The notes under the pieces were generated by a model that made no database searches, was not told the DNA's origin, and saw only the letters and a list, made by a program, of their open reading frames with translations. This document shows positions 33,476 through 43,392 of a DNA stretch of 64,000 bases, piece by piece. Both the position numbers and the translations under genes were made by a program. Positions within the stretch are counted from its first letter, which is position 1. Every line of letters begins with the position of its first letter. Source of the stretch: an uncultured Alcaligenaceae bacterium (GTDB lineage: Bacteria; Pseudomonadota; Gammaproteobacteria; Burkholderiales; Burkholderiaceae_B); the NCBI GenBank assembly GCA_937908115.1, contig CALEQZ010000004.1, positions 1-64,000 on the forward strand, written 5' to 3'.

Positions 33476-34144
33476 CTACGCCTCGGACGGCCTGCGCTGC
33501 AGTGTGTGGTAGCCGTGCTTGCTTCGCGCCTCCGACAGCCGCATGCCGGCAAGTGCGTCTTCCAGGATGGCCTGCTCGGCGCGACGGGTGGTCAGCGCGC
33601 GGTCGAACACCTCGCCCGCGCGCTCCTGCGGCACGACCACGATGCCGTCAGGATCGCCGACCAGGATGTCGCCGGGGCGAACGCGCACGTCGCCAAGGCT
33701 CACGGGAACTTCCACGGCTTCGACCTGGACGCGGTCTTTGCCGGTGCGCATGAAGCGGCCCCGGCTGTACAGCGGGTATCCACAGGCCTGCGCTTCGGCT
33801 GTGTCGCGGCATACGCCGTTGATGACGGTGCCGGCCACGCCGCGCTGCTTGGCCACCTGGCTGAGGATGCCTCCCCAGACGGTGCAATCCAGCCGGCCGG
33901 CGTTGTCCAGTACGACGACCGCGCCGGGCGGCACGTTATCGATGTAGTCGCCGACCGTGCCTTTTTCTGCGGGATCCACCGGTGCGAAGCGCACGGTATA
34001 GGCCGGACCGAAAATGCGGGCCGGCCCGGCCACCAGGCCGATGCCCAGTGCGCTGCCGGGCAGGCCGAAGAAATCCAGCGCGTCCGACACCTCGGCCGTC
34101 GTCAGCTCGCGGGCTGGGTGATCGGGCGGAAAAACTTGTGTCAC
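33476..34144 (-). CDS. RraA-fold 4-hydroxy-4-methyl-2-oxoglutarate aldolase-like
   Basis: The 222-residue protein is of the RraA / HMG-aldolase family. Aldolase members cleave 4-hydroxy-4-methyl- or 4-carboxy-4-hydroxy-2-oxoadipate to pyruvate products at the end of gallate and protocatechuate 4,5-cleavage, or act as oxaloacetate decarboxylase. The metal and substrate motif GVCRD (110-114) and the preceding GGILS loop are present, favouring catalysis over RNase E inhibition. Start is GTG 34144 with GAGG upstream. Bug downstream and GntR divergent make a compact catabolic unit. Confidence 0.82.
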   Translation of the reverse strand: MTQVFPPDHPARELTTAEVSDALDFFGLPGSALGIGLVAGPARIFGPAYTVRFAPVDPAEKGTVGDYIDNVPPGAVVVLDNAGRLDCTVWGGILSQVAKQRGVAGTVINGVCRDTAEAQACGYPLYSRGRFMRTGKDRVQVEAVEVPVSLGDVRVRPGDILVGDPDGIVVVPQERAGEVFDRALTTRRAEQAILEDALAGMRLSEARSKHGYHTLQRRPSEA

Positions 34145-34188
34145 GGGCAACCTCGTGAGGGGGATGAGGAAAAACAATTTAACTTATA

Positions 34189-34213
34189 TTGTCTGACAAA
34201 ACAATTCGAATTG
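34189..34213. promoter_or_regulatory. two adjacent palindromes in the rraA/gntR promoter
   Basis: TTGTC-T-GACAA (34189-34199) is followed by the perfect 12-bp palindrome CAATTCGAATTG (34202-34213). Both lie in the AT-rich gap between the divergent RraA-type and GntR genes. The first has the form typical of GntR/FCD operators. The cupin-gene palindrome at 2696 shares the TTGTC...GACAA outline. Confidence 0.6.
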
Positions 34214-34297
34214 ATAGACTTAATCGGGGATCCATGCCGGACCCGTGGAAGGTATAGTGGCGGTCCCGATTTGAAGTGCCGTTTCAACGCGCCCTCC

Positions 34298-35041
34298 ATG
34301 TCCGCCGATTCCGATCCGGTCGTTGCGCGCTCTGCCGCAACGACCAAGCGCCAGCAGATTGTCGATATGTTGCGAGAGGCCATGCTTGCGGGCCGGCTGC
34401 TGCCCGGAACGCGGCTGATCGAACGCGAAATCTGCGAGATGACACAAGCCAGCCGGCCCATGGTTCGCGAGGCCATCCTGCAGCTGGAGATGGAAGGCTT
34501 TGTCTACAGTGCGCCCAACCGCGGTTCGGTCGTGGCCACCCTGACGGCCGAAGAGGCCGCCAACATCTACCAGGTGCGGGGCGTGCTGGAAGGATTGGCG
34601 GCCAAGAACTTCATCGCCCTGGCCACGCCCCAGGAGCGCAAGGCACTGCGTCAGGCCCTGGAAGACCTGCGGGCGCGCATCGATGCCGACGACGTGGCGG
34701 GACAGCTTGCGTGCATCCAGGCTTTCTACGATCGCCTGCTCGCCGGCTGCGGCAACGCCACGCTGGCCGAAACGCTGCGGCTGATGCACGGCCGGATTGC
34801 GCGGCTGCGCGCCACCTCGATCACGAGCCCGGGCCGCATCAAGCAATCCCTACAGGAAATGTGGGCGATCCTGCAGGCCATCGAGGACAATGACGAGCAT
34901 GCGGCGTGGGATGCTTGCGTGCGTCACATGGAGCTGACCGCGGCCGTGGCGTTGAAGGTGATCAGCCGCATGCAACCCAGGCAGGGGACGGGCGCCGGTG
35001 CAGGCAGGCGTGCGCCGCGCAAGGCGGCTGCTCGCCGCTGA
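34298..35041 (+). CDS. GntR-family regulator with FCD domain
   Basis: The 247-residue protein has a winged helix (QQIVDMLREAMLAGRLLPG, RLIEREICEMTQASRPMVRE) and a C-terminal all-helical FCD ligand domain. FadR-type GntR proteins sense organic acids. The divergent RraA-Bug pair is the obvious target, through the palindromes at 34189-34213. The C-terminus is unusually basic and alanine-rich (RRAPRKAAARR). Confidence 0.88.
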   Translation: MSADSDPVVARSAATTKRQQIVDMLREAMLAGRLLPGTRLIEREICEMTQASRPMVREAILQLEMEGFVYSAPNRGSVVATLTAEEAANIYQVRGVLEGLAAKNFIALATPQERKALRQALEDLRARIDADDVAGQLACIQAFYDRLLAGCGNATLAETLRLMHGRIARLRATSITSPGRIKQSLQEMWAILQAIEDNDEHAAWDACVRHMELTAAVALKVISRMQPRQGTGAGAGRRAPRKAAARR

Positions 35042-35120
35042 CGTGGCCGCCTGCCGCGCGCGCCCGCGCCGCGCCGCCAGGTATGGCTGCGCTATCGTTG
35101 CGCCACAGGAGATCCCTTCC

Positions 35121-36008
35121 ATGCAAGACTTGTTTGACTTACCCTTGTGCCGCTATGCCGGCGACGGTGTCGAGATTGCCTATCGCACGGCCGGCGAAGG
35201 CCCGCCGCTATTGCTGCTGCATGGGCACCCGCAGTCGCATGCGATGTGGCACAAGGTGTGGCCCGCGCTCGTGCGCAGCCGCACGCTGGTGGCGGCCGAC
35301 CTGCGCGGCTACGGCGACAGCAGCAAGCCGCCGGCTTCACCCGGCCACGAAGCGCACAGCAAGCGCGCCATGGCGGCCGACATGGTGGCGCTGATGCGCA
35401 GCCTGGGGCACGAGCGCTTCGACGTGCTGGCGCATGACCGCGGCGCGCGCGTCGCGCACCGGCTGGCGCTGGATCATGCCGGCCGCGTGGGCCGGATGAT
35501 GCTGCTGGACATCGCGCCCACGCTGGACATGTACGAAGGCACGAATCGCGCGTTCGCCCAGGCGTATTTCCATTGGTTCTGGTTGATCCAGCCGGCGCCC
35601 ATGCCCGAGCGGATGATCGAATCCGACCCGGCGTGCTACGTGCGATCCATCATGGGGTCGCGCCGTGGTGGGCTGGCCTGGTTCGCGCCGCAAGCCCTGG
35701 CCGAATACGAACGCTGCGCGCAGGCGCCCGGCTGGACCGTGGGCATCTGCGAGGATTACCGCGCTTCGGCCACGATCGACCTGGAGCACGACCGGGCCGA
35801 CCGCGAGGCGGGCCGCGTGGTGCAGTGCCCGCTGCGCGTGCTGTGGGGAGAGCACGGCGCGGTGGGCAAGAACTTCGACGTCTTGGCGCTGTGGGGCAAG
35901 GTGGCCCGCGACGTGGACGGGCGCGTGCTGCCTTCCGGCCACTACATCGCCGAAGAGGCGCCGGAACTGTTGATCGAAGAAGCGAGGGCATTTTTCGGGA
36001 TGCGCTGA
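35121..36008 (+). CDS. haloacetate (fluoroacetate) dehalogenase-like alpha/beta hydrolase
   Basis: The 295-residue hydrolase matches the fluoroacetate dehalogenase FAcD of Rhodopseudomonas position for position, shifted by four: nucleophile D106 (AHDRGARV), carboxylate-binding R107 and R110, D130, halide-binding H151 and W152, a tyrosine in CEDYRASA (Y213) and the catalytic H274 (PSGHYIAEE). The oxyanion region is LLHGHPQSH. It should attack short 2-halo-acids by SN2 displacement with an aspartate ester. AGGAGA precedes ATG 35121. Whether fluoroacetate or another halo-acid is used cannot be told. Confidence 0.82.
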   Translation: MQDLFDLPLCRYAGDGVEIAYRTAGEGPPLLLLHGHPQSHAMWHKVWPALVRSRTLVAADLRGYGDSSKPPASPGHEAHSKRAMAADMVALMRSLGHERFDVLAHDRGARVAHRLALDHAGRVGRMMLLDIAPTLDMYEGTNRAFAQAYFHWFWLIQPAPMPERMIESDPACYVRSIMGSRRGGLAWFAPQALAEYERCAQAPGWTVGICEDYRASATIDLEHDRADREAGRVVQCPLRVLWGEHGAVGKNFDVLALWGKVARDVDGRVLPSGHYIAEEAPELLIEEARAFFGMR

Positions 36009-36115
36009 TGAGGCGCCCTGGCCGGCAGGCAGAGGCGCGCGCGGTCCGGCGGTGCGTCGGGCTGGCTGCGGCTGGCGCCTTCGACGCTGCGGCCGGGCAG
36101 TGCTATCGTTGCGTC

Positions 36116-36373
36116 ATGCCGGTCGAATCTTCTCCTGTCCCGTCCCACGATCCTTGCGCCCCAGGCACGGCCCAGGGCGCCGGTGCCCAACCTGATCCGT
36201 CGTCCTTGCCCGATTCGCCCTGCGTGGCGGTGTGCTCCACGCTGTTTGATGAAATCTGCCGCGGCTGTGGCCGCACGGCGATGGAGGTGGCCAACTGGGT
36301 GTTTTTCACCGACGAGGAAAAGCAGGCCGTCTGGCGGCGCATCCGGGCCCAGGGGTATCCCCGGCGCGGCTGA
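36116..36373 (+). CDS. DUF1289 family small protein
   Basis: The 85-residue protein has a flexible, proline-rich N-terminus and the DUF1289 core SPCVAVCSTLFDEICRGCGR followed by TAMEVANW. The four cysteines (CxxxC...CxxC) suggest a small metal-binding fold. The function is unknown. It starts about 107 bases after the dehalogenase-like gene and may share its transcript, which would end at the hairpin at 36380. Confidence 0.8.
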   Translation: MPVESSPVPSHDPCAPGTAQGAGAQPDPSSLPDSPCVAVCSTLFDEICRGCGRTAMEVANWVFFTDEEKQAVWRRIRAQGYPRRG

Positions 36374-36379
36374 TCGCGC

Positions 36380-36412
36380 CGACCCGCGCCACCCCCTGGC
36401 TGGCGCGGGTCG
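36380..36412. terminator. 12-bp GC hairpin after the DUF1289 gene
   Basis: CGACCCGCGCCA (36380-36391) and TGGCGCGGGTCG (36401-36412) are perfect complements around a 9-base loop, starting 6 bases past the DUF1289 stop. There is no long T-run; TACAAT (36416-36421) directly after looks like the -10 box of the riboswitch transcript. Terminator and promoter are thus nearly back to back. Confidence 0.6.
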
Positions 36413-36428
36413 CGCTACAATTGAAAAG

Positions 36429-36550
36429 TTCCTGAGGAGCGTTGCGACGGTGGCGCGCGTGCGGCCTTGCGCCGGCATCCCACCGCCAGGCTCAGGAACC
36501 GGAATTTCGTTAATGCCGGCCCCCCGGGGGCGGCGATAACGGCGCTCACC
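36429..36550 (+). ncRNA. S-adenosylhomocysteine (SAH) riboswitch
   Basis: The leader matches the SAH riboswitch layout. The core CCTGAGGAGCGTTGCGACGG (36431-36450) pairs through CCTGAG with CTCAGG (36491-36496) and through GAGCG with CGCTC (36543-36547). A second helix pairs CGGTGG (36448-36453) with CCACCG (36480-36485), ahead of the conserved CCAGGCTC and the 3' end GATAACGGCGCTCACC. SAH riboswitches turn on ahcY when toxic SAH builds up. It sits 78 bases before the ahcY ATG. Confidence 0.92.
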
Positions 36551-36627
36551 AACCCCTCGCGCGTGCGGGGCATGGTGTCCGCCTTCGGCCTACCGCCCCG
36601 TGTCGCGCAGGTTCACTGGAGCCAACC

Positions 36628-38046
<1,419 letters not shown>

Positions 38047-38132
38047 TTCCTGGCGCCAGCCCGTACCCGCCCGACGGCGGGCGGGCCCGCCTGCAGCGAG
38101 CCACGACGGCCGCGTCCAACCGGAGATTGCCC

Positions 38133-38474
38133 ATGCTTACCCTGCTGCTCGTCTGGATCCTCAACGCGGTCGCATTGCTTGCCGTGGCCTACCTGCTGCC
38201 CGGCATCTCGCTGGCGAGCTTCGGGTCGGCGCTGGTTGCCGCGCTGGTGCTCGGCCTGCTCAACATGCTGGTCAAGCCGGTACTGGTGCTGCTGACCCTG
38301 CCGATCACGATCGTCACGCTCGGGCTGTTCCTGATCGTGCTCAACGCGCTGCTGTTCTGGTTCGCTGGATCGATACTGCGAGGCTTCCAGGTGGCCGGCT
38401 TCTGGTGGGCGCTGGGCGGCGCCATCCTCTATAGCATCATCTCCGGCCTGCTCACCATGCTGGTCGGACGCTGA
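38133..38474 (+). CDS. phage holin family 4 / DUF (PF04020-type) membrane protein
   Basis: The 113-residue protein has four membrane segments spanning almost its whole length, with the conserved LNMLVKPVLVLLTLPITIVT loop. Proteins of this family are annotated as mycobacterial/phage-type 4 holin superfamily but are common chromosomal genes of unknown function. It is wedged between ahcY and metF (87 and 17 bases) in an operon under the SAH riboswitch, an arrangement found in other betaproteobacteria. Confidence 0.85.
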   Translation: MLTLLLVWILNAVALLAVAYLLPGISLASFGSALVAALVLGLLNMLVKPVLVLLTLPITIVTLGLFLIVLNALLFWFAGSILRGFQVAGFWWALGGAILYSIISGLLTMLVGR

Positions 38475-38491
38475 TACGACGCAATCGACGA

Positions 38492-39334
38492 ATGAACCAC
38501 GACGACGGCCAGGCGATCAGCCTGGAATTCTTTCCGCCGCGCGACATCGCCGCCCAAGAGCGGCTGGTGCGCGCGGCCAAGCAGATGCTAGCCATGCACC
38601 CACGCTACGTCAGCGTCACCTTCGGCGCGGGCGGTTCGACCCGCGAAGGCACCGCCGCCACGGTGGCGACGCTGCGCAACCTGGGGTGTGATGCCGCGCC
38701 GCACCTGTCGTGCATCGGCGCTACGCGCGAAAGCCTGCGACAGATCCTGCAGGCCTACCAGCAGGATGGCGTGCGCCGGCTGGTCGCGCTGCGCGGCGAC
38801 CTGCCTTCGGGCATGGGCGGTGACGCAGGTGAGTTGCGTTATGCGCGTGACCTGGTGCAATTCATCCGGCAGGAGACGGGCGACTGGTTCCACATCGAAG
38901 TGGCCGCCTATCCCGAAATGCATCCCCAGGCCGGCAGTCCCAGCGCCGACCTGGAGCACTTCGTCGAAAAGGTGCGTGCCGGCGCCGACTCGGCCATCAC
39001 GCAGTACTTCTTCAACGCGGACGCGTACTTCGATTTCGTCGAGCGCGTGCGCGCCAAAGGCGTGGACATCCCGGTCGTGCCGGGCATCATGCCGATCACC
39101 AACTACAGCCAGCTGGTGCGGTTCTCGGAGATGTGCGGCGCGGAGATCCCCCGCTGGATCCGGCTACGCTTGGCCGAATTCGGCGACGACAAGGCCTCCA
39201 TCCGTGCTTTTGGCGTGGACGTGGTTGCCGACCTGTGCCGTCGGCTGCTCGAAGGCGGCGCCCCAGGCCTGCACTTCTATACGCTGAACAGCGCCGAAGC
39301 GCCGCTGGCGATCTGGAAACGGCTGGGGTTGTAG
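38492..39334 (+). CDS. metF: 5,10-methylenetetrahydrofolate reductase
   Basis: MetF makes 5-methyl-THF, the methyl donor for homocysteine methylation. The 280-residue FAD enzyme has the opening ISLEFFPPRD with the catalytic glutamate, SVTFGAGGSTREGT, ALRGDLPSG and EVAAYPEMHPQA. It is the last gene of the riboswitch-ahcY-metF operon, so homocysteine released by AhcY is remethylated under the same control. Confidence 0.96.
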   Translation: MNHDDGQAISLEFFPPRDIAAQERLVRAAKQMLAMHPRYVSVTFGAGGSTREGTAATVATLRNLGCDAAPHLSCIGATRESLRQILQAYQQDGVRRLVALRGDLPSGMGGDAGELRYARDLVQFIRQETGDWFHIEVAAYPEMHPQAGSPSADLEHFVEKVRAGADSAITQYFFNADAYFDFVERVRAKGVDIPVVPGIMPITNYSQLVRFSEMCGAEIPRWIRLRLAEFGDDKASIRAFGVDVVADLCRRLLEGGAPGLHFYTLNSAEAPLAIWKRLGL

Positions 39335-39398
39335 GCAACCGGTGCGCGCGCAACCGGGTCGTTGCGGACCGCGTGCTGGTGACGCATCCGATGACGAG

Positions 39399-39416
39399 GG
39401 CCGCTGCAAAGCGGCC
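39399..39416. terminator. hairpin after metF
   Basis: GGCCGCT-GCAA-AGCGGCC is a 7-bp stem closed by a GNRA-type tetraloop, about 65 bases after the metF stop in the convergent gap to a Bug gene. There is no U-run, so termination is only probable. Confidence 0.4.
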
Positions 39417-39466
39417 GTCCATTGGGCGCGCCTGGCGTGCCTTGCGCCCGCGCGCCGTGCCCGGCC

Positions 39467-40474
39467 TTAGTCGGCGTACACGCCGGCCTTGCGGATGACT
39501 GGGCCCCACTTGTCGATTTCCGACTTCAGCCAGGTCCGTAGCCCTTCGGGCGTTTGCTTTTCCGGCGGCACGATCTCGGCGCCCAGCTCCGCCATCCGGT
39601 CGGTGAAGGCGGGGTCCTTGAGCGCGGCGCGCAGTGCGGCGTTGAACCGTTCGATCGCTTCGGCAGGCGTGCCCTTGGGCGCGTAGACGCCGTGCCAGAC
39701 CTTGACCTCGAAGCCCTTGAGCCCGCCTTCATCCAGGGTGGGCGTCTCGGGCAGGGCCTTGATGCGCTCCAGGGTGGTCACGCCGTACAGCTTGACGTTG
39801 CCGGCCTTGATGTGGGGGATGGTCTGCGTGGTCTGGTCGCACAGCACGTCGACCTGGCCGGCGAGCAGGGCCGTGAGCGCCGGCGCGGTACCGGAGTAGG
39901 GGATGGCCGTGAACTGCACGCCCAGCGCCTCCTGCAGCAGCATGCCGCACAGCTGGGATACGGCGCCCAGGCCCGCGTTGGCCAGGTTGACTTTGCTGCC
40001 GTTGTCGCGGGCGTACTGGATGAAGCCGGCCATGTCCTCGGGTGGCAGGTCCTTGCGGCCCAGCAGCGTCATGGGCACGTCGGCCACTTGGCCGACATAT
40101 TCGAAGTCGGCCAGCGGGTCGTAGCGCAGCTTGCGGTACAGCGCCGGCGCGGTGGACATGCCGTTGTGGTGGATGAGGAAGGTGTAGCCGTCGGGCTTGG
40201 CGCCGGCCACGTGCGCGGCGGCCAGGGTGCCGCCGGCGCCCGTGCGGTTTTCGACGACGATGGGCTGGCCCAGCGTCTTGGACATCGAGGCGCCCAGCGT
40301 GCGGGCCACGACGTCGGTCGGGCCGCCCGCTGCGAAGGGCACGACCAGCGTGATGGCGCGGTTGGGGTAGCTGTCCTGGGCGGCGCCTGCTTGCAGCGCC
40401 ACGGCGCACCCCGCCGCCAGCAACGCGGTCTTGAACAGGTTGCGCAGGGCGGCGCGACGGTCAGGGAAACTCAT
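39467..40474 (-). CDS. Bug/TctC-family periplasmic solute receptor
   Basis: This 335-residue receptor has a twin-arginine-like start (MSFPDRRAALRNLFK) and signal peptide ending near ALQAGAAQ, then YPNRAITLVVPFAAGG, VVENRTGAGGTLAAA and KPDGYTFLIH. ATG 40474 is chosen over an upstream start that adds 46 non-homologous residues. It has no enzyme or regulator partner beside it: cyclo-ligase upstream on the same strand, metF convergent. The 229-bp gap before it holds no recognised element. Confidence 0.9.
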   Translation of the reverse strand: MSFPDRRAALRNLFKTALLAAGCAVALQAGAAQDSYPNRAITLVVPFAAGGPTDVVARTLGASMSKTLGQPIVVENRTGAGGTLAAAHVAGAKPDGYTFLIHHNGMSTAPALYRKLRYDPLADFEYVGQVADVPMTLLGRKDLPPEDMAGFIQYARDNGSKVNLANAGLGAVSQLCGMLLQEALGVQFTAIPYSGTAPALTALLAGQVDVLCDQTTQTIPHIKAGNVKLYGVTTLERIKALPETPTLDEGGLKGFEVKVWHGVYAPKGTPAEAIERFNAALRAALKDPAFTDRMAELGAEIVPPEKQTPEGLRTWLKSEIDKWGPVIRKAGVYAD

Positions 40475-40703
40475 GGTCTCGCTCCGTGTGTTGTGGTTGG
40501 ACGTCGGGGAGCAGGCGACGGGCCGGGCCCGGCGCCTTGCCTTCGGTCGGAGCGTGAGTGTGGCGCAGCGCGCCGCGCCCGTGAATTCGCGGTTTCGAAA
40601 GCCGGGCTTCAAGGCGCGCGAATGATGCGCGTGGACGAAACGCCGGCGCCAAGCGTTTGGACGCGTGCAGGCGCCGTGCCCGGCCGCGTGTATCCAGGCG
40701 CGG

Positions 40704-41345
40704 TCAGGGCGCGGCGGGTACCCAGCCGCGCGGCGTCAGGACGGCGTCGAGCCGCACGTCATGGGGCGCAGGTCGATAGTCGACCTGGTCGATCAGGCCG
40801 CAGTGCCAGGCAATGCCTATCGTGACCGGTGCGTGGCCGGCTTCGCGCAGCGCCGCGAGCGTCCGGTCGTAATAGCCGCCGCCATAGCCCAGGCGGTCGG
40901 CCGAGGCCGTGTAGCCCAGCGTCGGCACGAGCACGACGTCGGGCGTAACCGTCTCGCCCGAGACGGGTTCCGGGATGCCGTAGGCCCCGGGGGCCATCGG
41001 CGCATCCGGCGTCCACGCGCGAAACAGCAGGGGTGCATCGCGCTCGTGCACGACAGGCAGGGCGACCGTGATGCCCGCATCGGCCCATTGGGTCAGCAGC
41101 GGGCGCAGGTCGGGTTCGTCGGGCAAGGGCCAGTAGGCCGCGACGACCTGCGGCGCGGGCCGTCCCTGGCGAAGCTGCGCATCCCGCCGCAAGCCCAGCC
41201 ACGTGTACAGGCGCCCGCGCATCAGCAAGCCGCCGCGCTGCCTGTCGGCGGCCGACAAGGCGCTGCGCGCCTGCCGCAATCGCTTGCGGAGTTGGGCTGC
41301 GTTATCCTTCGAAGTATTTTCGCTTTGCATGCGGGTAGGTTTCAT
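40704..41345 (-). CDS. 5-formyltetrahydrofolate cyclo-ligase
   Basis: The enzyme converts 5-formyl-THF to 5,10-methenyl-THF with ATP. The 213-residue protein has an N-terminal helix with the basic ATP-binding residues (LRKRLRQARSALS) and the C-terminal signature LGYGGGYYDRTLA. Starts at 41345 and 41330 are possible; either overlaps the start of the divergent lytic transglycosylase gene, so the two promoters must lie inside each other's coding regions. Confidence 0.9.
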   Translation of the reverse strand: MKPTRMQSENTSKDNAAQLRKRLRQARSALSAADRQRGGLLMRGRLYTWLGLRRDAQLRQGRPAPQVVAAYWPLPDEPDLRPLLTQWADAGITVALPVVHERDAPLLFRAWTPDAPMAPGAYGIPEPVSGETVTPDVVLVPTLGYTASADRLGYGGGYYDRTLAALREAGHAPVTIGIAWHCGLIDQVDYRPAPHDVRLDAVLTPRGWVPAAP

Positions 41346-43392
41346 GGCGCAGGGTGTCCAGGCACGAAGGTATCAGAATTCCCGGCTGCCCGGCGCGGCC
41401 GGGGGCGGGACGGGGCGGCGATGGTCCGCGCTGGCTGCCGCAGCCGCGGTCGGGATGGCGCTGTGGATGGGCCCCGCGACGGCCACGGCCGGGCAGGACG
41501 CCATCGCCGACGGGCCGGCGCCGGGTATCGGCCCGGATGACGCGGTGGTGGCTGCGCGCGAGGCGATGCAACGCAAGCAGTGGGACCAGTTGGCGTCGCT
41601 GGCCGAGCAGGCGCGCGGCAGCGCCCTGCAGATGTATCCGGAATACTGGCTGCTGCGGCAGCAGATCAACGACCCATTTACGCCCATTCCCGCCGCGGCC
41701 ATCCAGGCCTTCATGGAGCGTTACCGCGGCGCATACCTGGCCGACAAGCTGCGCGGGGACTGGATCCTGGCCGCGGCGCGCGCGGGCGACTTTGCCACGG
41801 TGCGGCGCCTGGGAGGTGTCACCGCAAGCAACGCCCAGATCGACTGCGCAGTCATGCATGCCCACCACCTGGGCGGCCAACGTGCCGAGGCGGCCAAGGC
41901 GCTGGCCGTTTTCGAGCCGGGGCGCTGGTGTTGGGCGCTGTTCGACCAGCTGGTTGCCGACCGAGTGCTGGGCTGGGACGAGCTGTCCGTGCGGCTGCGC
42001 GATGCCATCGAGCAGGACAAGACGACCGAGGCGCGCCGCTATGCGGCATATCTGCTGAGCCCCACGGAGCTCAAGTCCTACGATGCGATGATGCGCGACC
42101 CCATGAAATGGCTGGTGCGCCAGGACAAGCCCCGTACGCGCGTCGAGCGTGAGCTCGTCACGCTGGCGCTGGGCCGGCTGGCGCGCAAGGACCTGGACGT
42201 GGGCGACAGTTACGTGCGGCGCAATGGGTCCAAGTCCCTGCCGCGCGAGAACCTGGCCTGGGTGCGCAGCCAGTTTGCGCTGATCGCCGCGCTGCGCTTG
42301 GACGGCCGCGCGCACCAGTGGTACAGCGAGGCCGGCCACGTGCGCCTGTCCGAATACAACCATGCCTGGCGCGTGCGCGCGGCGCTATTGGAATCGCCGA
42401 TCGACTGGCAGTGGGTGCGCGCGTCGATCGCCGCGATGCCGCCGGCGCAGCGGGCCGACTCCGCTTGGGTCTATTGGGAGGCGCGCGCCCTGGCGGCTAC
42501 CGGCCATGCGCAGGAAGCGGCGCGCCGCTACGAAACCATCGCCGGCGAGCACAGCTTCTACGGCCAGCTCGCTTCGGAAGAGCTGGGCCGGCCGATCACG
42601 ATCCCGCCGCGGCCGGCGCCGCTGACCGAGCAGGAGTTGGCGCAGGCGCGCGCCCACCCGGGATTGCAGCGGGCGCTCAAGCTCTTTGCGCTGCAGTGGC
42701 GCAGCGAAGCCGTGCCGGAATGGAATTTTTCGCTGCGGGGCATGAACGACCGGCAGCTCCTGGCCGCGGCCGAGCTTGCCCGCGAGCACGACATCTACGA
42801 CCGCGTGGTCAACACGTCCGAGCGCACCGTCGCCGAGGTCGATTTCAGCCAGCGCTACATCGCGCCCTTCGAGGGGAAGGTGACCGAGCAGGCGCGCAGG
42901 ATCGCGCTGGATCCGGCCTGGGTGTATGGGCTGATCCGCCAGGAGTCGCGCTTTGTCATGAACGCGCGGTCGCACGTGGGCGCATCCGGGCTGATGCAGT
43001 TGATGCCGGCGACGGCGCGCTGGACGGCGCGTAAGATCGGCATGGAGGATTTCCATCCGGCGCGTGTCAACGAATTCGAAACCAATACGACCCTGGGCAC
43101 GCATTACCTGAACATCGTCCTGCAGGACCTGGGCGGATCGCAGCTGCTGGCCAGCGCCGGCTATAACGCCGGCCCCAGGCGGCCGCAGCAGTGGACCGCG
43201 CGCCTGGCGCATCCCGTGGAGGGCGCCATCTTCGCCGAGACCATACCGATCACCGAGACGCGCCAGTACGTCAAGAACGTGATGGCCAACGCCACCTATT
43301 ACGCTGCGATGTTTACCGGGCAGCCGCAGTCGCTGAAGCAGCGCCTGGGCAAGGTGGTGCCGCGCATGGCCACGGCGAGCAGGGGGCCTTAG
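41344..43392 (+). CDS. slt: soluble lytic murein transglycosylase (Slt70 type)
   Basis: The 682-residue periplasmic enzyme cleaves peptidoglycan to 1,6-anhydro-muropeptides. It has an N-terminal hydrophobic export segment (about 25-45), a long alpha-superhelical U-domain and a C-terminal lysozyme-like domain with catalytic E534 (LIRQESRFVMNARS), GLMQLMPATA and ASAGYNAGP. The start is ATG 41344, or 41329, both overlapping the divergent cyclo-ligase gene. The cca start overlaps its stop. Confidence 0.93.
   Translation: MAQGVQARRYQNSRLPGAAGGGTGRRWSALAAAAAVGMALWMGPATATAGQDAIADGPAPGIGPDDAVVAAREAMQRKQWDQLASLAEQARGSALQMYPEYWLLRQQINDPFTPIPAAAIQAFMERYRGAYLADKLRGDWILAAARAGDFATVRRLGGVTASNAQIDCAVMHAHHLGGQRAEAAKALAVFEPGRWCWALFDQLVADRVLGWDELSVRLRDAIEQDKTTEARRYAAYLLSPTELKSYDAMMRDPMKWLVRQDKPRTRVERELVTLALGRLARKDLDVGDSYVRRNGSKSLPRENLAWVRSQFALIAALRLDGRAHQWYSEAGHVRLSEYNHAWRVRAALLESPIDWQWVRASIAAMPPAQRADSAWVYWEARALAATGHAQEAARRYETIAGEHSFYGQLASEELGRPITIPPRPAPLTEQELAQARAHPGLQRALKLFALQWRSEAVPEWNFSLRGMNDRQLLAAAELAREHDIYDRVVNTSERTVAEVDFSQRYIAPFEGKVTEQARRIALDPAWVYGLIRQESRFVMNARSHVGASGLMQLMPATARWTARKIGMEDFHPARVNEFETNTTLGTHYLNIVLQDLGGSQLLASAGYNAGPRRPQQWTARLAHPVEGAIFAETIPITETRQYVKNVMANATYYAAMFTGQPQSLKQRLGKVVPRMATASRGP

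Noticed and set aside
38133..38474. Holin-like protein as evidence of prophage
   Set aside because: The family is mostly chromosomal, and this copy is embedded in the ahcY-metF operon with no phage genes around.
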